A program made the translations under genes and the position numbers. Below the pieces are notes generated by a model that saw only the letters and a program-made list of their open reading frames with translations, did not search any database and was not told where the DNA came from. Shown here in pieces: positions 16,401 to 22,827 of a stretch of DNA of 40,553 nucleotides (positions are counted from its first letter, which is position 1; each line of letters opens with the position of its first letter). The DNA comes from Rhodospirillales bacterium (GTDB lineage: Bacteria > Pseudomonadota > Alphaproteobacteria > ATCC43930 > CGMCC-115725): contig JAQGIC010000029.1 in NCBI GenBank assembly GCA_028288725.1, positions 1-40,553 on the forward strand, in the 5' to 3' direction.

Positions 16401-18497
16401 GACCCTACTGCTCGAACTGGCGAGGGCGAGGATCGTGCCGGTGTTGAAGACGGTGCCGTACTGGTTCCTGATGCTGACGCCATAGGTGCCGCCCTGGATC
16501 AGCCCGCTGTTCGTGACCGTGCCGCCGTTTCTCAGATAGACACCGGCTGAGTAGGAAGCGGTGGCGGTGCCGATGATGGTGCCGCTATTCGTGACGAAGC
16601 CGTACTGGTTGGTGATCTTAACGCCATACTCGTTGCCCGAAATCAGGCCGCTGTTCGTGACCGTGCCGCCCTGCCCCAGAGAGATGCCGGCCCGGGAAGA
16701 GGTGCCGATGCTGATGATCGTGCCGAAGTTCGTGACCGAGCTCGACACGGAGCCGTACATCTTGACGCCGTAGCCGTAGCCCTGGATCAGGCCGCTGTTC
16801 GTGACCGTGCCGCCGGCGCCCAGATAGATGCCTGCCGCATTGCTCCCCCGACCGCCGGCCGAGATCGTGCCGAAGTTCGTGACCGAACTCGAGGTCGAGC
16901 CGGACGTCTTGACGCCAAAATTATAGCCCTGGATCAGGCTGGCGCTGCCCTGGTTGGTGACGACGCCGCCTTGCTGCAGATAGACACCGGCTCCCGTGAA
17001 GGAGTTAGCGGAAATCGTACCGGCATTCGTCACCGTCACGCCGGCCGCGGTGCCATAGACCGCGGAGTAGACGGAGGTGGCGATCGTGCCGGTGGCCGTG
17101 TTGTAAACCATGGCGCCCGCGCCACCCAACAGCACCTGGCCGCCGAAGGTGGTGCCGCTGTTGGTCAGCGTGACGCCCGCCGCCGCGCCGATGTTGTTGA
17201 AATGCATCAGCGTCCCGCCGCCGATGCTCGTCGGCAGCGAGATGGTGCCGCTCTGCAGCATTTCGACCGTATTGACGCCGGTCCCACCGACGATCGCGCC
17301 CTGGAACACACCGTTCGGCTCGTCCACCAGCACATTGTTGCCGTCGCCGAAGCTGACCGCCGTCCCGCTATTGCCGATGATCGTGCCGGTGTTGTCCAAG
17401 AAATTGTTGCCGCTGGCGAACGCGACGCCGACGGTACCCTGGATCGTCCCCGCGTTCGTGACCGAGCCGTTTCCGAAGATCCTGACGCCATACTGGGCAC
17501 CCGAAATCAGGCTGCCCGAACCGCTGTTCGTGACCGTGCCGCCGTTCGAGAATTCGACGCCGATGCCGGCGGTGCCGGTGCTGATGCCCTGGATCGTCCC
17601 CGCGTTCGTTACCGTGCCAGACTGGTTGATCCGGACACCAACCCCGGCATACCCGGCGCCCGAGATCAGGCTCGCGGTGCCGTTGTTCGCGACCGAGCCT
17701 TGGTTGAGAAAGACGCCGGTGGAAGCGGTGCCCTGAATCGTCCCGGCGTTCGTGACCGTGCCGTTTCCGCTGGAGATCCTGACGCCGTAGCTGCCTCCCG
17801 AAATCAGGCTCGCGGTGCCGTTGTTGGTTACCGTGCCGCCCGATCCCAGAGAGACGCCGATACCGGCCGCACCCGCCTGGATCGTGCCCTCGTTCGACAC
17901 CGTGCCGATATTATTGGCGATCCTGATGCCGTAGCCGCCACCGAAGATCAGACTACCCGTGCCGCCGTTCGTGACCGTGCCACCTTGTTGAAGCGAGATG
18001 CCGGCGACAGAGGGGCCGGTCGCGGTGGCAAGGATCGTACCGAAGTTCGACACCGAGTTCGATGTCGAACCGGACATGCCGATGCCGAAGTAAGAGCCCG
18101 AGATCAGGCCGCTGTTCACGACCGTGCCGTTGTATACAGAGACAGCGCTGGTAAAGGCGGCGGTGCTGCTGATGGTTCCGCTATTGGACAGCGTCCAGGT
18201 CTGAGAATTACCGCCGTAGACCCCATCGCCGCTCGTGACGCCGATCGTCGCCCCCGGTGCCACCGAGAAACTCGCCACGCCGCTGTAGTTGGCGAGGTTG
18301 ATCGTCGTCGTCGCCGGCCCAATCGCCGTTTGCGCCTGGGCGGCCGGAGCCAACACCACGCCCAGCGGCAGGATCGCCGGCAGCGCCAGGAGCGCTACGC
18401 GGGCGCAACCGCCCAGCAGGGTTTCCCGAAGGCCCCTCACCCGCGCCTTCGAGGAAACGAAAGGGGCAATGCCGGTCGGGCGCGCGGAAAAAATCAT
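10470..18497 (-). CDS. Giant type V (autotransporter) outer-membrane protein
   Basis: This protein has 2675 residues. Residues 1-55 are a long signal peptide ending ALPAILPLGVVLAPAAQA, of the extended kind seen in autotransporters. The passenger (about 56-2250) is built almost wholly of short beta-helix strands of the form VTNSGTIxG and is nearly free of Cys. At least six times it contains a longer cap unit of the type GTAVSFGDGNNVLV followed by GxVxGGxGxNxxE. Around 1855-1955 is an array of six-residue repeats (xNxGSL). Residues ~2257-2283 are a Pro-Ser-Val linker (SPPVSPPVSPPVV). The last ~280 residues from DKPWGVWTSGYG form the 12-strand beta-barrel and end in FRFSW with a terminal aromatic residue. 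It probably acts as an adhesin or surface layer fibre. No protease motif was noticed. A terminator follows, and an AraC-type gene lies upstream on the same strand. Confidence 0.93.
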   Translation of the reverse strand: MIFSARPTGIAPFVSSKARVRGLRETLLGGCARVALLALPAILPLGVVLAPAAQAQTAIGPATTTINLANYSGVASFSVAPGATIGVTSGDGVYGGNSQTWTLSNSGTISSTAAFTSAVSVYNGTVVNSGLISGSYFGIGMSGSTSNSVSNFGTILATATGPSVAGISLQQGGTVTNGGTGSLIFGGGYGIRIANNIGTVSNEGTIQAGAAGIGVSLGSGGTVTNNGTASLISGGSYGVRISSGNGTVTNAGTIQGTASTGVFLNQGSVANNGTASLISGAGYAGVGVRINQSGTVTNAGTIQGISTGTAGIGVEFSNGGTVTNSGSGSLISGAQYGVRIFGNGSVTNAGTIQGTVGVAFASGNNFLDNTGTIIGNSGTAVSFGDGNNVLVDEPNGVFQGAIVGGTGVNTVEMLQSGTISLPTSIGGGTLMHFNNIGAAAGVTLTNSGTTFGGQVLLGGAGAMVYNTATGTIATSVYSAVYGTAAGVTVTNAGTISANSFTGAGVYLQQGGVVTNQGSASLIQGYNFGVKTSGSTSSSVTNFGTISAGGRGSNAAGIYLGAGGTVTNSGLIQGYGYGVKMYGSVSSSVTNFGTIISIGTSSRAGISLGQGGTVTNSGLISGNEYGVKITNQYGFVTNSGTIIGTATASYSAGVYLRNGGTVTNSGLIQGGTYGVSIRNQYGTVFNTGTILALASSSSRVGVYLAAGGTVSNSSAGSLISGTGYGVRIASNYGTVTNAGTIQGIGTASTGVSVYRGSVVNSTTGSLIQGTSYGVRMQSGSTSSSVSNFGTIEATGTGSGTGVALYQGSVTNNGTGSLISGATFGVNAFYRAVTVTNAGTILGSGTSGIGVAFSNNENNTLDNTGTIIGNGGTAVSFGNGNNLLVAEQTGVFQGLIVGGTGLNTVELTASGDLALPTTVGGGTLVNFYNIGAAAGVTLTNSGTTFGGQVLLAGTGAAVINLQGASLVTSGQNAVYGSYGATGVSVTNAGTIASTASYGRGVRLQSGGTVSNTGTITGYQGVVVYGEYNSALVTNDGAGLISGTRNAVTLYNGRHYTGAGTVTNLGVNSVISGGRNGVYSRFGVKLFNAGTIAGGVDGVNVNYGGQITNSGSAAVISGGQIGVRIGYGTASVTNSGTIIGTGTSGVGVAFNSNDAYRLSKLTNSGTIIGTSGTAVRFGSGTNLLVLEQGATFGGVVFGSSSGENALETTASGTLTAPGTLVSAPGALVPNVTLVNFNSVGAAAGVTLTNNGSFGGGVVLDGAGAYLYNQPGGTIAFAGHFAVFGATAGVSLTNAGTLGGLGVYLAGGSVTNPGTITGSSAGVYVGYHATGSSTASITNSGVIAGAYQGLYVAGSASINNSGTIKSTGTRYGDGIFAGSSGTIARTLTITNSDTILAAGTRSSNGIRLRNRSASITNSGTASLISGVTAGIYSRYDSSGTLVNASTITNAGTIQGSGSGNSYGISLRNAPASISNTSGAVITGRTAGIYSRYDGSGTLVNATTIVNAGTISGTGTTGVGIRFGQPGGLSILSNNIFINNTGTNQFYTVINSGTIIGNSGTAGRFGGGTNLLEVQQGATFGGVVDGGSGVSTVQFDTGGTIANLGIGTEYLNFTSIGAGAGATLTNTGSIGQQVQLAGLGASLNNAAGATIAPVGQAAVLGTVAGVSVSNAGILQGGTAGLGVSLSAGGTVTNNTSGLITGQTAGILIGAGTATITNLGTILGTGTAGVGILFASGASGTVDNFGTIGGGTAGNSIRFSGGTNELILESGSALIGVANGANGTNTLVIQGTATLNNAQVTGFQTVIFNNASNSVDSGSTVTNADVTVGTLNNAGTLNGTVTVASGTFLTNSGVVNIGTSSTNNGSLSNSGTLTNSSTFSNTAGLTNSGSLANSGTLANSGSLNNTGSLTNTGSLANAGSLTNSGSINNTGSLSNSGGLSNTGRISGSGSVANTGTFTNSSTGTVTGGTIGVSGSGSINNSGTIIGTSDTGVTSSGTVTNLAGGLIQGGRYGVVVGSGGAVSNAGTILDDAIAGASLGSNATMTNASTGTVGGVVGVVFTGTGASFTNNGTITGTGGVAVQFDAGVNSLTLGTGTVLTGSIDGGGGAGLINLTGTGTLASPIAHFGSGSALAVGTGADWTATGNWTIANVTNAGTFQAGTTGAALNLTGNFAQASTGTLRVALDANGSGSKFNVTGTAALAGSVAVVPSGTFLAASTPYTILTASGGVTGTFAGGVTVASALLVPSLSYDAKDAIVTLAQLPVASPPVSPPVSPPVVSPPVVSPPVSPPAIVETANQHAVAVAFDAGLAANPTGFAGAIRGLDQLNAAEVTSSLTRLSGESHASLGTTALQTGAAFTGQFSQQAALARLGASGTASGRSAMAAGGRTELARLDGGSDDPVANIDKPWGVWTSGYGQVGQLAGDGNSHRLDETIAGGSVGADYKLTPALRVGAGLGYGGTTFSLDDGGGRGQVDHTQFALYADYTQGPVYLDGTMGVAYGDGTTLRNVSLPGLPGQASGHVTDTQVTASLEAGYGLALGTATLTPFAGLTLASVDQDGFTETGAGVLDLHVAKQSQSSVKSTLGARLGTDLALGSMLVTTDLSVAWAHEFAPTGRGMTAAFVGAPTAGFQIAGVKVPGDSALVGFGLATAVFANTSVYLHYDGDLANGASSNAITAGFRFSW
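11649..11730 (-). repeat. Short tandem repeat coding the Pro-rich linker
   Basis: Repeats of 12-15 bp (GGCGGAGACACAACC-like on the plus strand) encode the units PPVS and PPVVS between the autotransporter passenger and its translocation unit. Copy number could vary between strains, changing linker length without a frameshift because each unit is a multiple of three. Confidence 0.75.
12636..12935 (-). repeat. 18-bp tandem array in the autotransporter passenger
   Basis: About 16 units of an 18-bp repeat (CTGCCGCTGTTGGTCAGG-like on the plus strand) encode repeats such as GSLTNT, GSLANA and GSINNT. The unit is six codons, so gain or loss of units keeps the frame. It is the most regular stretch of the passenger and differs from the longer, less regular strands around it. 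Confidence 0.8.
15651..15748 (-). repeat. Long direct repeat in the passenger, unit 2
   Basis: This ~95-bp segment is nearly identical in DNA to 17130-17225, differing at only a handful of bases. It encodes the cap region that includes IGAAAGVTLTNSGTTFGGQV. Such DNA-level identity between units that differ elsewhere suggests recent duplication or gene conversion. Confidence 0.75.
17130..17225 (-). repeat. Long direct repeat in the passenger, unit 1
   Basis: Partner of the segment at 15651-15748 in the same orientation. It encodes the same cap sequence. Recombination between the two would delete or duplicate about 1.5 kb of passenger in frame. Confidence 0.75.
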
Positions 18498-18723
18498 CGG
18501 AGGCCATTCCTAAAGGACGTTCGCGAAGCAAAACATTGAGAGATCGAAGGCCCGCGGGATCGGCCGCGAGCCGTTTCGATCGCCGGATCAGAAATCCAGG
18601 TGTTGGGGGTTTATCAGTCGAAAAGCGCGGCTTGTTAGGACTGGCGTCCCACTTGCCTTTTAATTTCGCACTGATCTCAACCACTTATCCGGGTGAAGTC
18701 CTTCGCGCGTTACACTGAAGACT

Positions 18724-19773
18724 TCAGAGGTGGGGCCGTACGCCCCACTGGGGGCCCTGCGCACGCCATTGGCCAGGCGTTTGACCGAACCGCCGCTTGA
18801 AGGCGCGGGCGAAATAGGCCTGGTCGATATGGCCCCACAATGCCGCGATCTCGCCGATCGGGTGCTCGGACCAGGCCGGGTCGCGCAAGGTCCGGGCGAT
18901 CGCCGCCAGCCGAATCTCGGCGACATGGGCGCTGACCTGCAGGCCCTCTTCCTTCAGCATGCGATAGAGCGTGGAGCGGGCCAAGCCCAGCGCATCGGCG
19001 ATCCGGTCCGGCGTCAGGTCTATTTCACCGGCGTACCGGGCCAGATAGGCTTTGATCTGGTGCATTTGCCGGGCCTTCAGGAACAGCTTGTCGCGATGGC
19101 TGTCGCTGACCCGGGCGGCGAACGCGTCCTCGATGCCGCAGCGCAGGTCATTGACCGCTTGCGTGAACCCGTCGGCATCGTCGGCATGGGCGACCACCGC
19201 GCCGATGCGCTGGGCCATCAGTTTGGCCAGGAAATGATCGGCCTGAAACACCGCGCCGTCGAAGTCCTGGGTGATCTTACCGGCGTCGGCCAGCCATTCG
19301 CGCGGCACGAACAGCCAGGTCTCCTCGAAGATGCTATGGGTCCAGAAGCTGCCGGGACCGGCATAGTCCCGGAGATAGACGGCGCCGTCGGAAATGCGCG
19401 CCGACTTCCCGCCCGATTCGATCCCGCCATCGACCCGCCGGCAATAGGAAATGCGCACACGGTCGGACCGCAGGCGCCGGGAACGCTCCGGCGTGCGCAG
19501 GAAGCCCATCGGGTCTGAAATGGCCTGCATGATCGTGACATCGGCCCGTTGGCGGCTCAATGCGACCGACCGATAATCATGCAAGGGGGTATTCGGCACG
19601 ATGATCGGCTCGGAATGCACTCTGGTGAAGTCGGTCCAGAAGGAAAAGCGATCCTTCGCCCGCACCTGCGCCGTCGTGATCCGAAAGCCGCCGACATCTT
19701 CGGGCTGATCGACCGCCTGTTCCGATGCCCATGTTCTACTATCGAGGGGAACGAGCCATGAACAAGTGGACAT
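18724..19773 (-). CDS. AraC-family transcriptional regulator
   Basis: This 349-residue protein has an N-terminal ligand/oligomerisation domain of the AraC-binding-like type (RAKDRFSFWTDFTRVHSEP, later GGKSARISDGAVYLRD) and a C-terminal AraC DNA-binding domain with two helix-turn-helix units. These are TPDRIADALGLARSTLYRML near 255-275 and IGEIAALWGHIDQAYFARAF with RRFGQTPGQWR near 300-335. The start ATG has a GAGGGG ribosome-binding site nine bases upstream. It lies 226 bp upstream of the giant autotransporter on the same strand and is a good candidate for its regulator; no operator half-sites were recognised in the gap. Its TGA stop is inside a 13-base palindrome (CTGAAGACTTCAG, 18715-18727), which may be chance. 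Confidence 0.92.
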   Translation of the reverse strand: MSTCSWLVPLDSRTWASEQAVDQPEDVGGFRITTAQVRAKDRFSFWTDFTRVHSEPIIVPNTPLHDYRSVALSRQRADVTIMQAISDPMGFLRTPERSRRLRSDRVRISYCRRVDGGIESGGKSARISDGAVYLRDYAGPGSFWTHSIFEETWLFVPREWLADAGKITQDFDGAVFQADHFLAKLMAQRIGAVVAHADDADGFTQAVNDLRCGIEDAFAARVSDSHRDKLFLKARQMHQIKAYLARYAGEIDLTPDRIADALGLARSTLYRMLKEEGLQVSAHVAEIRLAAIARTLRDPAWSEHPIGEIAALWGHIDQAYFARAFKRRFGQTPGQWRAQGPQWGVRPHL

Positions 19774-19824
19774 TGCCGAAAAGCCCCTCTTCGCCCGCTT
19801 TGCAGCGCGAATTCAGAAAATGAT

Positions 19825-19891
19825 CCCGCGAAAAGCCGACGGAATCGGTCGTCGCGTTTCAAGCGACGCTCAGCTTCGATCGGCTTTCGGG
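19825..19891. repeat. Nested inverted repeat (large hairpin)
   Basis: Outer arms AAAGCCGA (19832-19839) and TCGGCTTT (19880-19887) are extended by CCCG/CGGG at 19825-19828 and 19888-19891. They enclose an inner hairpin CGTCGC (19850-19855) with GCGACG (19863-19868). It sits between the ligase gene and the AraC-type gene, both on the minus strand, 52 bp before the AraC start. There is no T-run, so it is not a standard terminator. It may be an operator, an mRNA structure or a lone palindromic repeat; its sequence is not that of the two repeat families described here. Confidence 0.5.
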
Positions 19892-19972
19892 AAAACACCT
19901 GAGATCGTTTTCACACGCAAATATAAATTCTGAATGAATCAACCGCCCGCTGTGCAAGACGCCGCCCGCCCG

Positions 19973-21538
19973 TCATACCACCAGCGCCTGCAGCGTCTCG
20001 ACGCGATCCGCCTCCGCCGCCGGCTTGTCCCACCGAATGCGGTGGACGCGCGGGAAACGCATGGCCAGACCCGACTTGTGCCGGGTCGACGCCTGCACGC
20101 TGTCGAATGCCAATTCCATCACCAGCGTCTGCTCGACTTCGCGCACGGGCCCGAATCGATTGGTCGTATGGTGGCGGATCCAGCGGTCGATCTCGACCAG
20201 TTCCTGATCGGTGAAGCCGGAATAGGCCTTGCCGACCGGCACCAGCTCGTCGCCGCGCCAGGCACCGAACGTATAGTCCGAATAGAATGACGAGCGCTTG
20301 CCATGGCCGCGCTGGGCATACATCAGCACGCAATCGAGCGTGAGGGCGCCGCGCTTCCATTTGAACCAGGGCCCCTTGGGCCGACCGGCCAGATAGGGCG
20401 TGTCGCGCCGCTTCAGCATCAGGCCCTCGATGCCGCGTTCGCGCGCCTCGTTGCGCAAGGCCGACAACTCGCCCCAGCTCGCGAACGCAATGAGCGGCGA
20501 CAGGTCGAGCCGCGGCCTGACCGTGCGACGAAACCAATCCTCGAGCAGCGCGCGACGCTCGACCTGGGCGAGGCCGCGAAGGTCCGCGCCCTCGATCCAG
20601 AGCGCGTCATAGAGCCGGACATGGGCCGGGTATTGCTGGATCAGCTTCGCGTCGGGCTTCTTGCGATTAAGCCGCTGCTGCAGGTCGTTGAACGAGCCGA
20701 TAGCCTCGAAGCCGCCGACCAGCAATTCCCCATCCAGCACCACACCGTCGGGCAGCACCGCCGCGAGATCCGGAAAGGCCGCCGACAGCTCGTCGCCGGT
20801 GCGCGAATAGATCCGCGTCTCACCGCCGCGCGCGGCGATCTGCACGCGGATGCCGTCCCATTTCCATTCGGCCAGATAGTCCCCGGGCGCCATCTGATCG
20901 AGCGCCGCGTCGTCGAGCGGCGTCGCCAGCATCAGCGGCATGAAGGTCGGCCGTTCGCCCGGGTCGGGCTTCGGCGTGCGGCCTTCGAGCCAGCCGAACA
21001 GGGGCTCGTAGGGCGCGTCGAGCCCATGCCAGACCTCCTCGACCATATCCGGATCGACCGGGCCCAGCGCCGCCACCGCCGTCTTGGCAAGGCGCGCCGA
21101 CACGCCGACGCGCAGGCCGCCGGTCATCAGCTTCAGCAGCGCCCAGCGCCCGGTCGCATCGAGCGCGTCGAGCCAGCCTTCGAGCAGCCGGCCGACCTGG
21201 CCGCGCCCCACGGTCGAGAGGCCCCCGACGATCTCGGTCAGGTCCGGCACCCGGTTGGCGCCCGGCCGCTCGGGCCAGATCAGCGCCGCCGTCTCGGCCA
21301 GGTCGCCGACGAAATCATAGGACCAGCCGAACAGCTCCGCATCGACCCGTTCCAGCACCAGCGCGCGGATCTGCGCCGCCTTGGCCTCGCGGAACGACAG
21401 CGCCCCGGTCAGTGCCGCCAGCGCCCAGCCGCGCTCCGGATCGGGCGTGGTGCGGAAATATTCCTCCATCAGGCGCAGCTTGCCGTTGCGCGCCGGCGTG
21501 AACAGCAGCGCGTCGAGCAGGCGGGCGAAGGCGATCAT
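19973..21538 (-). CDS. ATP-dependent DNA ligase of the ligase-associated (cisplatin) damage-response cluster
   Basis: This 521-residue protein has the family length. An N-terminal helical DNA-binding domain (about 1-195) precedes the nucleotidyltransferase domain with the KxDG site EWKWDGIRV; Lys226 is the residue that takes AMP. Further motifs are IYSRTGDELS (III), VLDGELLVG (IIIa), GIEGLMLKRRD (IV) and GPWFKWKRG (V). A C-terminal OB fold carries the FAWRG-type GAWRGDELVPVGKAYSGF. It seals nicks using ATP. Its partners here are the MBL exonuclease (23273), the Lhr-Core helicase (24334) and PdeM (32333), the four-gene set known from pseudomonads and alphaproteobacteria. In this genome the ligase is cut off from the exonuclease by two unrelated genes and a repeat. 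Confidence 0.95.
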   Translation of the reverse strand: MIAFARLLDALLFTPARNGKLRLMEEYFRTTPDPERGWALAALTGALSFREAKAAQIRALVLERVDAELFGWSYDFVGDLAETAALIWPERPGANRVPDLTEIVGGLSTVGRGQVGRLLEGWLDALDATGRWALLKLMTGGLRVGVSARLAKTAVAALGPVDPDMVEEVWHGLDAPYEPLFGWLEGRTPKPDPGERPTFMPLMLATPLDDAALDQMAPGDYLAEWKWDGIRVQIAARGGETRIYSRTGDELSAAFPDLAAVLPDGVVLDGELLVGGFEAIGSFNDLQQRLNRKKPDAKLIQQYPAHVRLYDALWIEGADLRGLAQVERRALLEDWFRRTVRPRLDLSPLIAFASWGELSALRNEARERGIEGLMLKRRDTPYLAGRPKGPWFKWKRGALTLDCVLMYAQRGHGKRSSFYSDYTFGAWRGDELVPVGKAYSGFTDQELVEIDRWIRHHTTNRFGPVREVEQTLVMELAFDSVQASTRHKSGLAMRFPRVHRIRWDKPAAEADRVETLQALVV

Positions 21539-21664
21539 GCGGCGACCATCAGGACGAACTCAGCCTCCTAACCCCCGCATTTTAAAATGGTTTCGCCGGT
21601 TCTCGCAAATGAAGGAACGAAGGGCGCCTTGGCCTGTTCTGGGCAAAACCCCGAGGAGCGGCAA

Positions 21665-22672
21665 ATGAGCATGAAAGACGGAGCGTCGATTTCGCGGCGC
21701 CAAATGGTCGGCGGCATGGGTGTCGGTCTCGTCGCGGCCACGGCCGCCCCTCCGGCCCTCGCCCAAAATGGCGCGACGAAACCCACCGCGGCCCCCTTGC
21801 AGGACCCGCAGACCAAATATCCGAAGCCGCCCTACAAGAAACAATCCCAACCCTGGCCGGGCCTCGCCAGCAAGATGGAGCCCCGCCCCGATCATGGCGA
21901 GACGAGCTATCGCGGATCGGGCCGGCTCCAGGGCCGCAAGGCGCTCGTCACCGGCGGCGATTCCGGCATGGGCCGCGCCGCCGCCATCGCCTTTGCCCGC
22001 GAAGGGGCCGATGTCGCGATCAACTATCTGCCGGACGAGGAGCCCGACGCGCGCGAGGTGATCGCGCTGATCAAGGCGGAGGGCCGGATCGGCCTCGCCA
22101 TCCCCGGCGACATCCGCAGCGAGGATTTCTGCCGGCAGCTGGTCGACCAGGCGGTCCACGGCCTGGGCGGTCTCGACATCCTGGTCAACAACGCCGGCCG
22201 CCAGCAGACCCATGCCTCGATCCTGGACATCACGACCGAGCAGTTCGACTGGACGATGAAGACGAACATCTACGCGCCGTTCTGGATCATCAAGGCGGCC
22301 CTGCCCCACCTGCCCCCCGGCGCCGCGATCATCGGCACCGCGTCGGAACAGGCCTACGATCCCTCGGCCGATCTCTATGACTATGCCCAGACCAAGGCGG
22401 CCACGATGAACTATGTGAAGTCGCTGGCGAAGCAGCTGGCGCCCAAGGGCATCCGGGTCAACGCGGTGGCGCCCGGCCCGATCTGGACGCCGCTGCAGAT
22501 CTCCGGCGGCGCCACCATGGAAAAGCTGGAGAAGTTCGGCGGCGAGTCACCGTTGGGCCGGGCCGGGCAGCCGGCGGAATTGGGCTCGATCTATGTCCAG
22601 CTGGCCGCCGCCGACGCGAGCTTCGCGACCGGCCAGGTCTATGGCTCGTCCGGCGGCCACGGCCAGCCCTAG
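21665..22672 (+). CDS. SDR-family oxidoreductase with Tat-like signal
   Basis: The start at ATG 21665 is set by AGGAG seven bases upstream; the frame is open for 26 codons further but has no better start. The 335-residue protein begins with a twin-arginine type leader (SRRQMVGGMGVGLVAATAAPPALAQ). A Pro-rich spacer follows, then a classical short-chain dehydrogenase domain: TGGDSGMG cofactor loop near 105, NNAG near 180, Ser in GTASEQ, and Tyr/Lys in the YAQTK (YxxxK) motif. It resembles the YhdF/GS39 branch of stress-induced SDRs. The substrate is unknown. A Tat leader on an NAD(P)-dependent enzyme is notable. It runs divergent from the ligase. Its TAG stop is the first triplet of a dispersed repeat. 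Confidence 0.88.
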   Translation: MSMKDGASISRRQMVGGMGVGLVAATAAPPALAQNGATKPTAAPLQDPQTKYPKPPYKKQSQPWPGLASKMEPRPDHGETSYRGSGRLQGRKALVTGGDSGMGRAAAIAFAREGADVAINYLPDEEPDAREVIALIKAEGRIGLAIPGDIRSEDFCRQLVDQAVHGLGGLDILVNNAGRQQTHASILDITTEQFDWTMKTNIYAPFWIIKAALPHLPPGAAIIGTASEQAYDPSADLYDYAQTKAATMNYVKSLAKQLAPKGIRVNAVAPGPIWTPLQISGGATMEKLEKFGGESPLGRAGQPAELGSIYVQLAAADASFATGQVYGSSGGHGQP

Positions 22673-22826
22673 AGCCTGATCCGATCAAACCGGCTCGGTT
22701 TGATCGGTGAATCAGTCTCTAAATATCTGATTTAGAGGGCGATTCAGATATGAGGCCGAGCAGGCCTCATATCATCGCGCTCTAGAGCGCGATCAAGCCG
22801 AGCAGGCTCGATCGGATCAGGCTCCA
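22670..22826. repeat. Cloverleaf-type dispersed repeat, full copy plus inverted half (copy B)
   Basis: The full unit spans 22670-22784, closed by TAGAGC and GCTCTA. It holds three stems: CCGATCAAACC/GGTTTGATCGG (22681-22707, loop GGCTC); CTCTAAA/TTTAGAG (22717-22737) inside GAATC/GATTC; and GATATGAGGCC/GGCCTCATATC (22747-22773, loop GAGCA). A second, inverted first-stem half follows at 22785-22826. The junction of the two is a perfect 20-base palindrome (22774-22793). The unit begins with the stop codon of the SDR gene, and the far end is 1-2 bases from the stop of the convergent SnoaL-like gene. Confidence 0.85.
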
Positions 22827-22827
22827 G

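Noticed and set aside
10539-16550. A 2003-codon open frame antisense to the autotransporter
   Set aside because: Its product is a monotonous Arg/Asp/Ala/Gly string with no domain. The opposite strand encodes a clear autotransporter with signal, linker and barrel, so this is a shadow of repeated high-GC codons.
22670-22826. Cloverleaf repeat considered as a tRNA gene or standard terminator
   Set aside because: No conserved tRNA bases (no T-loop GTTCRANNC or proper anticodon arm) and no T-run after the hairpins.
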